Assembly (NCBI GenBank): GCA_937928295.1
Contig: CALEYY010000138.1
Location: forward strand, 1-8,762
DNA from: an uncultured Moraxellaceae bacterium
GTDB taxonomy: Bacteria; Pseudomonadota; Gammaproteobacteria; Pseudomonadales; Moraxellaceae
Direction: 5' to 3'
Length of the DNA stretch: 8,762 nt
Every line of letters starts with the position of its first letter. Position 1 is the stretch's first letter. Both the position numbers and the translations under genes were made by a program. The notes beneath the pieces were generated by a model that worked only from the letters and a program-made list of their open reading frames with translations, made no database searches and was not told the DNA's origin. Shown here one piece after another: positions 1 to 5,811 of the stretch.

Positions 1-630
1 TTGCAACTCGCCCGCTTTCAGGTAGACGCGATTCAAATCTGAAATCTCCAACTCACCCCGACTTGACGGCTTCAGGGACCTTGCTATGGTTGAAACTTTT
101 TCATCGTAAAAGTAAAGACCAGGTATCACGTATTTACTTTTTGGAGATATTGGTTTTTCTTCAATTGAAAGAACCTTGCCAGACTCGTCAAACTCAACAA
201 CCCCATAATCTTGTGGGTTGGAAACTCGCTGGGCAAATACGGTTGCTCCAGGTCTCGCCTGAAGTCGCTGCAATGTCTTTCCCATGCCTGCGCCGTGGAA
301 GATGTTGTCACCCAAAATCAGGCAGGCCGTGTCATCGCCGACAAAGTCCGCGCCGATGATGAAGGCCTGAGCAAGACCCTCGGGTCGTTCCTGAACGGCA
401 TGAGTGATGCTGATTCCGAATTGAGAACCATCTCCCAGCAACCGCTCGAAGGCAGGCCGGTCTTCCCGGGTACTGATGATCAGGATGTCGCGGATTCCCG
501 CCAGCATCAGCACCGACAGCGGGTAGTAGATCATCGGCTTGTCGTAGATCGGCAGAAGCTGCTTAGACAGGCCTCGCGTGATGGGGTGCAGACGAGTGCC
601 GGAGCCGCCGGCGAGGATGATGCCTTTCAT
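1..630 (-). CDS. rfbA: Glucose-1-phosphate thymidylyltransferase (RmlA/RfbA), 3' end outside window
   Basis: RfbA joins glucose-1-phosphate and dTTP to give dTDP-glucose, the first step of dTDP-L-rhamnose and related dTDP-sugar synthesis in the cytoplasm. The 210 residues visible begin MKGIILAGGSGTRL, the nucleotide-binding loop (G8-L14). SKQLLP follows at 22-27 and YDKPMIYYPLS at 29-39. LGDNIF at 106-111 carries the metal-binding Asp108. YGVVEFD (142-148), EEKP (157-160) and GLYFYD (171-176) are also typical. The family is about 290 residues long, so roughly 80 C-terminal residues lie beyond the left edge. The ATG at 630-628 has AGGA six bases upstream, inside the end of the PemK-like toxin gene, whose stop lies one base before this ATG; translation is probably coupled. 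GC falls from about 59% (positions 241-420) to about 41% (61-240), which hints at a mosaic gene. The family call is very secure. Confidence 0.96.
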   Translation of the reverse strand, partial: MKGIILAGGSGTRLHPITRGLSKQLLPIYDKPMIYYPLSVLMLAGIRDILIISTREDRPAFERLLGDGSQFGISITHAVQERPEGLAQAFIIGADFVGDDTACLILGDNIFHGAGMGKTLQRLQARPGATVFAQRVSNPQDYGVVEFDESGKVLSIEEKPISPKSKYVIPGLYFYDEKVSTIARSLKPSSRGELEISDLNRVYLKAGELQ

Positions 631-631
631 G

Positions 632-970
632 TCAGGTCCTGTTGTTCGGGCTCATGCCCAGATGCAATTGTACGGCTTGCTCCACGGCCGCGAGGTCTTC
701 GCGACTGAGTGCACCCATGAGGCTGTCCAGTCTGGACTTGTCGGCGGCCATGATTTGGTCGGCCATAGCTTTTGCTGCTTTGCCGGTGACAGTAATGAGA
801 GCTTCGCTGGGGTAAAGGCGCTCAACATTACTAGTAATCGGCACAACAACGACGCGGCTCAAATGCTTGTTGGCGGCACTATTGCTGAGGATGATGCCCG
901 GTCGGCGCTTGCGAATTTCGCTACCTACAGCGGGGTCACATTGTACCCACCAAACTTCACCACGCTTCAT
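632..970 (-). CDS. PemK/MazF-family endoribonuclease toxin
   Basis: A 112-residue protein of the PemK/MazF/CcdB fold; known members are mRNA interferases that cut RNA at short sequences. It opens MKRGEVWWVQCDP, the usual first strand. It then has GSEIRKRRPGIILSN (16-30), in which Arg23 matches the catalytic Arg of MazF, and VVVPITSN (41-48), in which Thr46 matches the catalytic Thr. Both key residues are therefore present and the gene looks intact. The frame is open further upstream (to 1084), but that stretch is the antitoxin gene in another frame and resembles no known domain. The ATG at 970 is preferred because AAGGA lies about eight bases before it and because the conserved N-terminus starts there. 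The gene overlaps the antitoxin by 14 bases and ends one base before rfbA. Cutting activity and target sequence cannot be judged from sequence. Confidence 0.92.
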   Translation of the reverse strand: MKRGEVWWVQCDPAVGSEIRKRRPGIILSNSAANKHLSRVVVVPITSNVERLYPSEALITVTGKAAKAMADQIMAADKSRLDSLMGALSREDLAAVEQAVQLHLGMSPNNRT

Positions 971-1235
971 CGGCTGCATCCTTGCTGAGTCCGTTGATCC
1001 ACGCGCCCGCTTCCTGCTCGCGTACTTCATCGGCTGCCATGGCGGCATAACCGGCTTCCAGGCTCGGCCAAAGCTGCTGTTCATGGCGCTTCAGCCGTTG
1101 ATATTCGGCGACTGAAATGAGCATGACCGCTGGGCGTCCCGAGCGCTCGATGAGCACAGGCTCGACCAGTGCTGCTTCAATATAGGCCCCGAAACGATTT
1201 TTCGCCTCACTGGCGCTGATGCTGTGCATGCTCAT
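957..1235 (-). CDS. Phd/YefM-family antitoxin
   Basis: A 92-residue protein. Its first half is a Phd/YefM DNA-binding domain: MHSISASEAKNRFGAYIEAA, then PVLIERSGRPAVMLISVAEYQRL (26-48). The C-terminal half (about 50-92) is charged and rich in Ala, Glu and Asp, as expected for the segment that wraps and blocks the toxin. Family members also repress their own promoter. The gene sits 13 bases after the Fic gene and overlaps the PemK-like toxin by 14 bases, the usual antitoxin-first order. ATG codons at 1235 and 1229 are both possible (MSMHS or MHS) and neither has a clear ribosome binding site; translation may re-initiate after the Fic gene. Phd/YefM proteins more often pair with Doc, YoeB or other RelE-like toxins, so pairing with a PemK-type toxin is a mixed combination, inferred from overlap and order. 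Confidence 0.88.
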   Translation of the reverse strand: MSMHSISASEAKNRFGAYIEAALVEPVLIERSGRPAVMLISVAEYQRLKRHEQQLWPSLEAGYAAMAADEVREQEAGAWINGLSKDAADEAW

Positions 1236-1242
1236 GGTTTTG

Positions 1243-1253
1243 GCTAATTTAGC
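1243..1253. promoter_or_regulatory. Perfect inverted repeat before the Phd-like gene, possible operator
   Basis: GCTAA-T-TTAGC is an 11-base perfect inverted repeat that spans the stop codon of the Fic gene and lies eight bases upstream of the antitoxin ATG. Phd/YefM proteins bind short palindromes near their own start, so this may be the autoregulatory site of the second module. An AT-rich repeat of this size can arise by chance, hence the low confidence. Confidence 0.3.
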
Positions 1254-1887
1254 TGAATTGGCTTGATGGTATCGTGAGTTGTCGAAGCTGGGCAATATGA
1301 TCTTCATGGCTACGAGCAAACTGTAGCAATTGACTGTAATCATGCGCATCCGCTGAGCGTAATGCCGACAAATAAGCCTGTCGTGTGTCGCTCATGGCGA
1401 TCAATGATTGGCCGCCCCAGCTGAATGCCGGTCGCCCCAATTGCTGAATAAGCAGATCAGCCATCAAGCGCGCATGCCTTCCATTGCCATTGGCGAAAGG
1501 ATGAATCCAGACTAATCGATGGTGAAACCGCAACACCAGCTCATCGGGAGGGTAGGCATTGAATTTGATTTGCGCTTTGACATCATCAAGCAGATTGCGC
1601 AGATCAACAGGAATGTGCCGCCAATCCCCGCCAATATTCTTGTCTGAACGCCGAAGTTCGCCAGCCCATTTCCAAGTTTGATCAAATAGGCGGCGGTGAG
1701 CTTCTCGGAGAAACGCGGTATCCAGAAGGTCTTTGTTGCGTTGCCGAAATACCCAAGGCATGGCGTGCAGGATATTGGTTTGCTCCCACTCATTGAGCTC
1801 GCCTTGCGTGGTGATGTGGCGAGGTATTAGCCCGGCGGCTTCGTCTGGGTCGAGTGGTGTAGCGCCAGGGGAGTAGTCAAACTGCAT
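1249..1887 (-). CDS. Fic-domain protein, 'mobile mystery protein B' type
   Basis: A 212-residue Fic protein. Fic enzymes transfer AMP or another phosphate-containing group to target proteins. The N-terminus FDYSPGATPLDPDEAAGLIP followed by HITTQGELNEWEQ (24-36) is the signature I recognise for mobile mystery protein B. The core motif is IHPFANGNGRHAR (128-140), with His129 as catalytic base and the anion-binding GNGR loop. The usual Asp/Glu after HPFx is Asn133. FHHRL (121-125) and the WKWAGELRRSDKNIGG region (72-87) also fit. I see no standard (S/T)xxxE(G/N) inhibitory motif. GTG codons at 1893 and 1890 are possible starts, but the ATG at 1887 has AGGA nine bases upstream and shares its A with the TGA of the upstream XRE gene (TGATG), so coupling is likely. 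The partner is the upstream regulator. The target is unknown. Confidence 0.9.
   Translation of the reverse strand: MQFDYSPGATPLDPDEAAGLIPRHITTQGELNEWEQTNILHAMPWVFRQRNKDLLDTAFLREAHRRLFDQTWKWAGELRRSDKNIGGDWRHIPVDLRNLLDDVKAQIKFNAYPPDELVLRFHHRLVWIHPFANGNGRHARLMADLLIQQLGRPAFSWGGQSLIAMSDTRQAYLSALRSADAHDYSQLLQFARSHEDHIAQLRQLTIPSSQFS
1266..1295 (-). promoter_or_regulatory. Weak candidate internal promoter for the phd-pemK-rfbA segment
   Basis: On the minus strand TTGCCC (1295-1290) and TACCAT (1271-1266) are separated by 18 bases, each matching four of six sigma70 consensus bases. Initiation would fall just inside the end of the Fic gene, about 20 bases before the antitoxin ATG, and next to the inverted repeat at 1243-1253. 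The match is modest and lies in coding DNA. Confidence 0.22.
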
Positions 1888-2345
1888 CACCACAAATCCT
1901 TTGTGCGCTTTGCTAGTAGCGAGCTTGCCAGTGTTTGGATCTGGGCTTGAGTCAATGCTGGATCAACCGCCTGATCTTCCAGAGCCATGGTATGTGCCAC
2001 GCCGGCCACTAGCGTTTTCGCAATTTGGAGGGCGCGCTGCTGTTGCATGTCTTCCAGTTTCTGGCGAGGCACTAGGGCGTATTGCAGCTCGCAGTCGAGT
2101 GCTGCGGCTACGCGGCGCAAGCTGCCAAGTGTAATTGCATCATTGGCTTCGGCTTCTTCCAGCTTGCGTACAGCGGAGCCGGTGATTTGCAGGCGGCGAG
2201 CTAGAGCTGCCGAGCTCATGCCCAAGGCATTCCGGATGGCGACTGCCCAGCCAGACTCAGGCCGGCTGGGCAGTGCCGCACTACGCCATTGGCTCAGGGC
2301 ATCATCTAGCTGCCGCAAGCGAAGCTGTTTGAATTGATTACTCAT
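1887..2345 (-). CDS. XRE-type regulator, 'mobile mystery protein A', likely partner of the Fic protein
   Basis: A 152-residue protein with a central helix-turn-helix of the Cro/C1 type. GWAVAIRNALGMSSAALARRL (32-52) and ITGSAVRKLEEAEANDAITLGSLRRVAAAL (54-83) form the DNA-binding domain. CELQYALVPRQKLEDM (85-100) and the late HTMALEDQ segment (118-125) are hallmarks I recognise from mobile mystery protein A, a family named for its repeated occurrence in mobile contexts beside the Fic-type protein B. The length and the ending in Leu-Trp also fit. It is probably both repressor of this operon and antitoxin-like partner of the Fic protein; that role is inferred from pairing and gene order, as family function is poorly defined. 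The ATG at 2345 has no good ribosome binding site at normal spacing, and an operator-like repeat abuts it. The TGA overlaps the ATG of the Fic gene by one base. Confidence 0.88.
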   Translation of the reverse strand: MSNQFKQLRLRQLDDALSQWRSAALPSRPESGWAVAIRNALGMSSAALARRLQITGSAVRKLEEAEANDAITLGSLRRVAAALDCELQYALVPRQKLEDMQQQRALQIAKTLVAGVAHTMALEDQAVDPALTQAQIQTLASSLLAKRTKDLW

Positions 2346-2346
2346 A

Positions 2347-2427
2347 GCGAGCTATGGCTCTCATTAGGAAAATATAATGTGATCTATGAGTTGTTTTTTG
2401 TCAAATTAAATGTGAGCTATGACTCAC
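2347..2427. repeat. Three related operator-like repeats, 32-33 bp apart
   Basis: Three 16-base copies in the same orientation begin at 2347 (GCGAGCTATGGCTCTC), 2379 (GTGATCTATGAGTTGT) and 2412 (GTGAGCTATGACTCAC). The first matches the third at 13 of 16 positions and the second matches it at 11. The third has perfect arms GTGAG/CTCAC around six bases; the first has GAGC/GCTC around four. All share the core CTATG. Copy 1 abuts the XRE gene start, copy 2 lies between the -35 and -10 candidates, and copy 3 covers the rfbB stop codon. Spacing of 32-33 bp is close to three helical turns, so bound dimers would face the same side. They are likely binding sites for the XRE regulator. Confidence 0.6.
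2371..2404 (-). promoter_or_regulatory. Candidate promoter of the toxin-antitoxin cassette
   Basis: On the minus strand a perfect TTGACA (2404-2399) lies in an AT-rich stretch after rfbB. The -10 is less clear: CATTAT (2379-2374) at 19 bases or TATATT (2376-2371) at 22 bases. Both spacings exceed the 17-base optimum, which is common where a repressor overlaps the promoter. Repeat copy 2 (2379-2394) sits between the two elements. If active, it would drive the four cassette genes and probably rfbA. Confidence 0.42.
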
Positions 2428-3481
2428 CTATCCGCTCCAATTGATACGCTCCGCTTAATACGCGTTGCCACCAAGCTTCGTTGCTCAAATACCACTGCAC
2501 GGTCTTGCGCAGCCCACTGTCGAAAGTCTCTTGCGGCGTCCAGCCCAGCTCGCGCTCGATCTTCGAGGCGTCGATGGCGTAGCGCGCATCGTGGCCGGGC
2601 CTGTCTTTCACAAAAGTAATGAGATCAGCAAAGGCGCTCACACCGGCCGGCTTTTTGTCGGCAGCCAACTCCTCCAGCAGCGCACAGAGCGTTTGCACTA
2701 CATGCAGGTTTTTCTGCTCGTTATGGCCACCAATATTGTAGGTCTCGCCGATTTCGCCCTGCGTGGCCACCAGCACCAGCGCACGCGCATGGTCTTCCAC
2801 ATAGAGCCAGTCGCGCACCTGCTGGCCATTGCCATACACCGGCAGCGGCTTGCCGCTCAGCGCATTCAGAATCATGTGCGGGATGAGCTTTTCCGGGAAG
2901 TGATACGGCCCGTAGTTGTTCGAGCAATTGGTGATGAGCGTAGGCAGGCCGTAGGTGCGTTGCCAGGCGCGCACCAGGTGGTCGCTGGCGGCCTTGCTGG
3001 CGGAGTAGGGCGAGCTGGGCGCGTAGGGCGTGGTCTCCAGAAACAGGTCATCGGTGCCGTGCAGGTCGCCATAGACTTCATCGGTGCTGATGTGGTGAAA
3101 GCGGAAGGCGGCCTTGCGGTCTGCATCAAGCCGAGACCAGTAGCTACGCGCAGCTTCGAGCAGCGTGTAGGTGCCGTGAATATTGGTCTCGATGAAGTCG
3201 CCGGGGCCATCGATGGAGCGATCCACATGCGATTCGGCGGCGAGGTGCATGACCACATCCGGCGCATGCTCGGCAAAGATGCGATCGAGCCCGGCGCGGT
3301 CGCAAATGTTGACTTGGGCAAAGGCATAGCGCGGCGAGCTCGAGGCCGTTGGCAGCGAGTCGAGGTTGCCGGCATAGGTCAGGCAGTCCACATTGATGAC
3401 GCTATGTTCGCTGTGTTGGATCAGCTCACGAACTACAGCAGAGCCAATGAAACCGGCACCGCCGGTTACAAGAATTTTCAT
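2417..3481 (-). CDS. rfbB: dTDP-glucose 4,6-dehydratase
   Basis: RfbB converts dTDP-glucose to dTDP-4-keto-6-deoxyglucose with bound NAD+, the second step of dTDP-rhamnose synthesis in the cytoplasm. It is a 354-residue extended short-chain dehydrogenase of normal length. The Rossmann motif GGAGFIG is at 7-13 and HLAAESHVDRSI at 79-90. The catalytic STDEVYG (132-138) carries Thr133, Asp134 and Glu135. YSASK (159-163) supplies Tyr159 and Lys163. NCSNNYGPYHFPEKLIP and VRDWLYVEDH follow as expected. The end, GAYQLERIG, resembles other members, so the C-terminus looks complete despite the adjoining cassette. Its ATG lies three bases after the TAA of the acyltransferase gene, so the two are cotranscribed. 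In most genomes rfbB is directly linked to rfbA, rfbC or rfbD; here rfbA comes after four unrelated small genes. Confidence 0.97.
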   Translation of the reverse strand: MKILVTGGAGFIGSAVVRELIQHSEHSVINVDCLTYAGNLDSLPTASSSPRYAFAQVNICDRAGLDRIFAEHAPDVVMHLAAESHVDRSIDGPGDFIETNIHGTYTLLEAARSYWSRLDADRKAAFRFHHISTDEVYGDLHGTDDLFLETTPYAPSSPYSASKAASDHLVRAWQRTYGLPTLITNCSNNYGPYHFPEKLIPHMILNALSGKPLPVYGNGQQVRDWLYVEDHARALVLVATQGEIGETYNIGGHNEQKNLHVVQTLCALLEELAADKKPAGVSAFADLITFVKDRPGHDARYAIDASKIERELGWTPQETFDSGLRKTVQWYLSNEAWWQRVLSGAYQLERIGES

Positions 3482-3484
3482 GGA

Positions 3485-4435
3485 TTAGCGTTTCCGTTTT
3501 TTCTTGGTATATGGCGCAGGCTCACCAGCCGGGCGACTTTTGAAGCGACGATGAAACCACATGTATTGTGTTGGTGCACGGCGAATCAATTGTTCCAGCT
3601 CGCTGTTCAGGCGCGAGGCGTCCACGGTGTCATCGCCGCTGGGGTAGCCGTCCAGCGGTGCCGTGAAGTGCATGGTATAGGTTTGCTCATCCGGGTTGCG
3701 CATGAAGTGCACGAAGATCACCGGTGAGTTGTTCACGCGCGCCATGCGCGAGGTGGCGATCAATGTTGCGGCGGGATAGCCGAAGAACGGTGCCATCACG
3801 CCTTGCTTGAGGCCGAAATCCTGATCGACTGATGTCCACACCACATCGCCGGCCTTCAGTGCCTTGAACAGCGTGCGCATATCGGCGTGGTCAATCTGAC
3901 CGATGTAGGTCTTGCCTCGGCAATTGCGAATGAAGTAGTCCAGCACCGGATTGTTTTGTGGGCGATACACTGTGTGCAGAGGGAAGTACAGCGATGCGGC
4001 GGTGCCGTTCAGGTCGAGGCCGCTGTAATGCGCGCCCAGAATGATGACGCCGCGCCCTTGCGCCTTGGCATCCAGCACATGCTGCAAGCCTTCAACACGG
4101 ATACGCCGGCGATGATATTCCACCGGCTTCATCCAGGCTCCGGCGGTTTCCATCACACCAATGCCGCCCTGGCGAAAGACATCGCGCACCATGGCTTCAC
4201 GCTCGCCATCACTGAGTTCGGGAAAGCACAGCTTCAGATTGATGCGAGTGTCGCTGACGCGCATGGGCACCAGCTGAAAGGCCAGCCAGCCCAAGCCTGC
4301 GCCGAGCTGCCGCTGAATTGCCCAGGGCAGCCAGCCCAGCACATAGGCGAAGCCGACCAGCAGCCAGGTCATCCAGAAGCGCGGGTGCAGCCAGGCGGTA
4401 TCGAAGCCATCGTTGACGCGGGTGATGCGAGCCAT
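3485..4435 (-). CDS. LpxL/HtrB-family lipid A acyltransferase
   Basis: A 316-residue inner-membrane acyltransferase of the LpxL/LpxM family, which adds a secondary acyl chain from acyl-ACP to the lipid A precursor. A hydrophobic anchor spans about 21-39. The catalytic HX4D motif is His136-Asp141 in LGAHYSGLDLNG. YRPQNNP (157-163), GKTYIG (174-179) and SVDQDFGLKQGVMAPFFG (202-219) match conserved substrate-site blocks. The protein ends in a basic KKKRKR tail on the cytoplasmic side. The ATG at 4435 has AAGGA five bases upstream. It is the first gene of the minus-strand run, three bases before rfbB, and diverges from waaA, placing it firmly among LPS genes. Whether it behaves as LpxL, LpxM or a related type, and which acyl chain it prefers, cannot be read from sequence, so no symbol is given. 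Confidence 0.93.
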   Translation of the reverse strand: MARITRVNDGFDTAWLHPRFWMTWLLVGFAYVLGWLPWAIQRQLGAGLGWLAFQLVPMRVSDTRINLKLCFPELSDGEREAMVRDVFRQGGIGVMETAGAWMKPVEYHRRRIRVEGLQHVLDAKAQGRGVIILGAHYSGLDLNGTAASLYFPLHTVYRPQNNPVLDYFIRNCRGKTYIGQIDHADMRTLFKALKAGDVVWTSVDQDFGLKQGVMAPFFGYPAATLIATSRMARVNNSPVIFVHFMRNPDEQTYTMHFTAPLDGYPSGDDTVDASRLNSELEQLIRRAPTQYMWFHRRFKSRPAGEPAPYTKKKRKR

Positions 4436-4457
4436 GAGGGTCCTTGGTCGGGAGCAT

Positions 4458-4487
4458 GTAACAGTGCCAAGTGTATGCGGCTACAAT
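4458..4487 (+). promoter_or_regulatory. Candidate sigma70 promoter for waaA-rsmE
   Basis: GTAACA (4458-4463) and TACAAT (4482-4487) are separated by 18 bases, matching four and five of six consensus bases. Initiation near 4494 would leave a leader of about 28 bases before the GTG at 4522. It would also exclude the upstream in-frame GTG (4471) and ATG (4486) as starts. The element lies in the 86 bp shared with the divergent acyltransferase gene, for which I found no convincing promoter. Confidence 0.5.
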
Positions 4488-4521
4488 GGCGGCCTCCAGT
4501 CTTTCTGTCCGGGAGCGCTCT

Positions 4522-5811
4522 GTGCCGCGCTGGCTTTACACTGCAATACTGCGCTTGGTCTTCCCGCTGATCTGGCTGCGCCTGTGGCTGCGTGGGCGGA
4601 AAGCACCGGAGTATCGCCTGCGCTGGCGCGAGCGCCTGGGCTTCAGTACGCAGCCGTCGCCCGCGCAAAAGCCGCTCTGGATTCATGCCGTATCTGTGGG
4701 TGAAACACTGGCCGCACAGCCGCTGGTGCAGGCCATACGCACGGCATACCCGGACTTGCCCCTGCTCATCACCACCATGACGCCCACCGGCTCCGAGCGC
4801 GTGCGCGCCATCTGGGGCGATGCCGTTAGCCATGTCTACGCACCTTATGATTATCCGAGGGCCGTCGCCCGTTTTCTGCGGCACTGGCAGCCCCGAGCAC
4901 TGGTGGTGATGGAGACGGAGCTGTGGCCGAACACGCTGGCGGCGGCGCGCCGTGCCGAGCTGCCGGTGATGCTGGCCAATGCGCGCCTCTCTGAGCGCTC
5001 GGCGCGTGGCTACGCCAAGGCGGGCGCGCTGACGCGTGAAATGCTCATGAATTTGAGCGTGGTGGCCGCGCAGGATCAGGCCACGGCGTTGCGCTTTTGT
5101 GCGTTGGGTGCGCCGGTGGCTCGTGTGCAGGTGACGGGCAGCCTGAAGTTCGACATCACCATCTCAGCTGAGCAGACCGCCTTGGCCGATGCCTGGCGCG
5201 AACAGCCGGCGCTCCGTGACCGGCCGATTTGGGTAGCTGCCAGTACGCATCAGGGCGAGGACGATTTCATGCTGGCCGCGCATGCGTTGTTGCGTCAGCA
5301 GTTGCCGGATGCCTTGCTGATTCTGGTGCCGAGGCATCCCGAGCGGTTCCAGCGTGTTGCTGAGCAGGTCGGCCTGGCTGGTCTGAGTTGTGTGCGACGC
5401 AGCGAGCAAACGCCGGTTTTACCGACCACGGCGGTCTGGCTGGGCGACAGCATGGGTGAGCTGATGAGCTGGCTGGCCTTGGCCGATGCCGCTTTTGTGG
5501 GAGGCTCGCTGGTGCCCAGAGGCGGCCACAATGCGCTGGAGCCGCTGGCCCTGGGCGTGCCGACCTTGACCGGCCCGCATGACTTCAATTTTGCCAGCAT
5601 CAATGCCGAGCTCAAAAGCGCAGGCGCCTTGCAGACGATACAGAATGCCAGCGAACTGGCGCAGGCACTGCATGAGTTGATGACGAATGCCGTGTTGGCT
5701 AAGTCTCGCCGTGATGCCGGCTTGCGTGTTATCGCGGCGAATCAGGGGGCTGTGGCGCGTCAGCTCGCGCTGCTTGCTCCGCTGTTGTTATCACCCGTGC
5801 TGCCTACATGA
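4522..5811 (+). CDS. waaA: 3-deoxy-D-manno-octulosonic acid (Kdo) transferase
   Basis: WaaA moves Kdo from CMP-Kdo to the lipid A precursor at the inner face of the inner membrane, starting the LPS core. The product is 429 residues, close to the 425 of E. coli. The N-terminal helix LYTAILRLVFPLIWLRLWLRGRKAPEY is very like E. coli. SVGETLAA contains the catalytic base Glu61. TTMTPTGSERV (84-94), METELWPN (130-137), ANARLS, GSLKFD, STHQGE, LVPRHPERF and FVGGSLVPRGGHN follow in family order, giving two Rossmann-like GT-B domains. The frame is open from 4471, but I chose the GTG at 4522 because GGGAG lies six bases upstream, the N-terminus then aligns with E. coli, and the likely promoter lies over the earlier codons. 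Its TGA overlaps the rsmE ATG (ATGA). Mono- or bifunctionality cannot be told. Confidence 0.95.
   Translation: MPRWLYTAILRLVFPLIWLRLWLRGRKAPEYRLRWRERLGFSTQPSPAQKPLWIHAVSVGETLAAQPLVQAIRTAYPDLPLLITTMTPTGSERVRAIWGDAVSHVYAPYDYPRAVARFLRHWQPRALVVMETELWPNTLAAARRAELPVMLANARLSERSARGYAKAGALTREMLMNLSVVAAQDQATALRFCALGAPVARVQVTGSLKFDITISAEQTALADAWREQPALRDRPIWVAASTHQGEDDFMLAAHALLRQQLPDALLILVPRHPERFQRVAEQVGLAGLSCVRRSEQTPVLPTTAVWLGDSMGELMSWLALADAAFVGGSLVPRGGHNALEPLALGVPTLTGPHDFNFASINAELKSAGALQTIQNASELAQALHELMTNAVLAKSRRDAGLRVIAANQGAVARQLALLAPLLLSPVLPT

Noticed and set aside
971..1084. Longer N-terminus for the PemK-like toxin (38 more codons)
   Set aside because: The conserved domain begins at MKRGEVWWV with a good ribosome binding site; the extension lies inside the antitoxin gene and matches nothing.
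2417..2440. rfbB truncated by the cassette
   Set aside because: The protein has normal length and its ending GAYQLERIG is like other members, so the cassette begins at or very near the natural stop.
2465..3727. Long plus-strand open frame of 420 codons
   Set aside because: It is antisense to rfbB, which carries every catalytic motif; the antisense product resembles no family and the frame stays open because of GC-rich codon bias.
4471..4521. 17-residue N-terminal extension of WaaA
   Set aside because: It overlaps the likely promoter, and the GTG at 4522 has the better ribosome binding site and aligns with the E. coli start.
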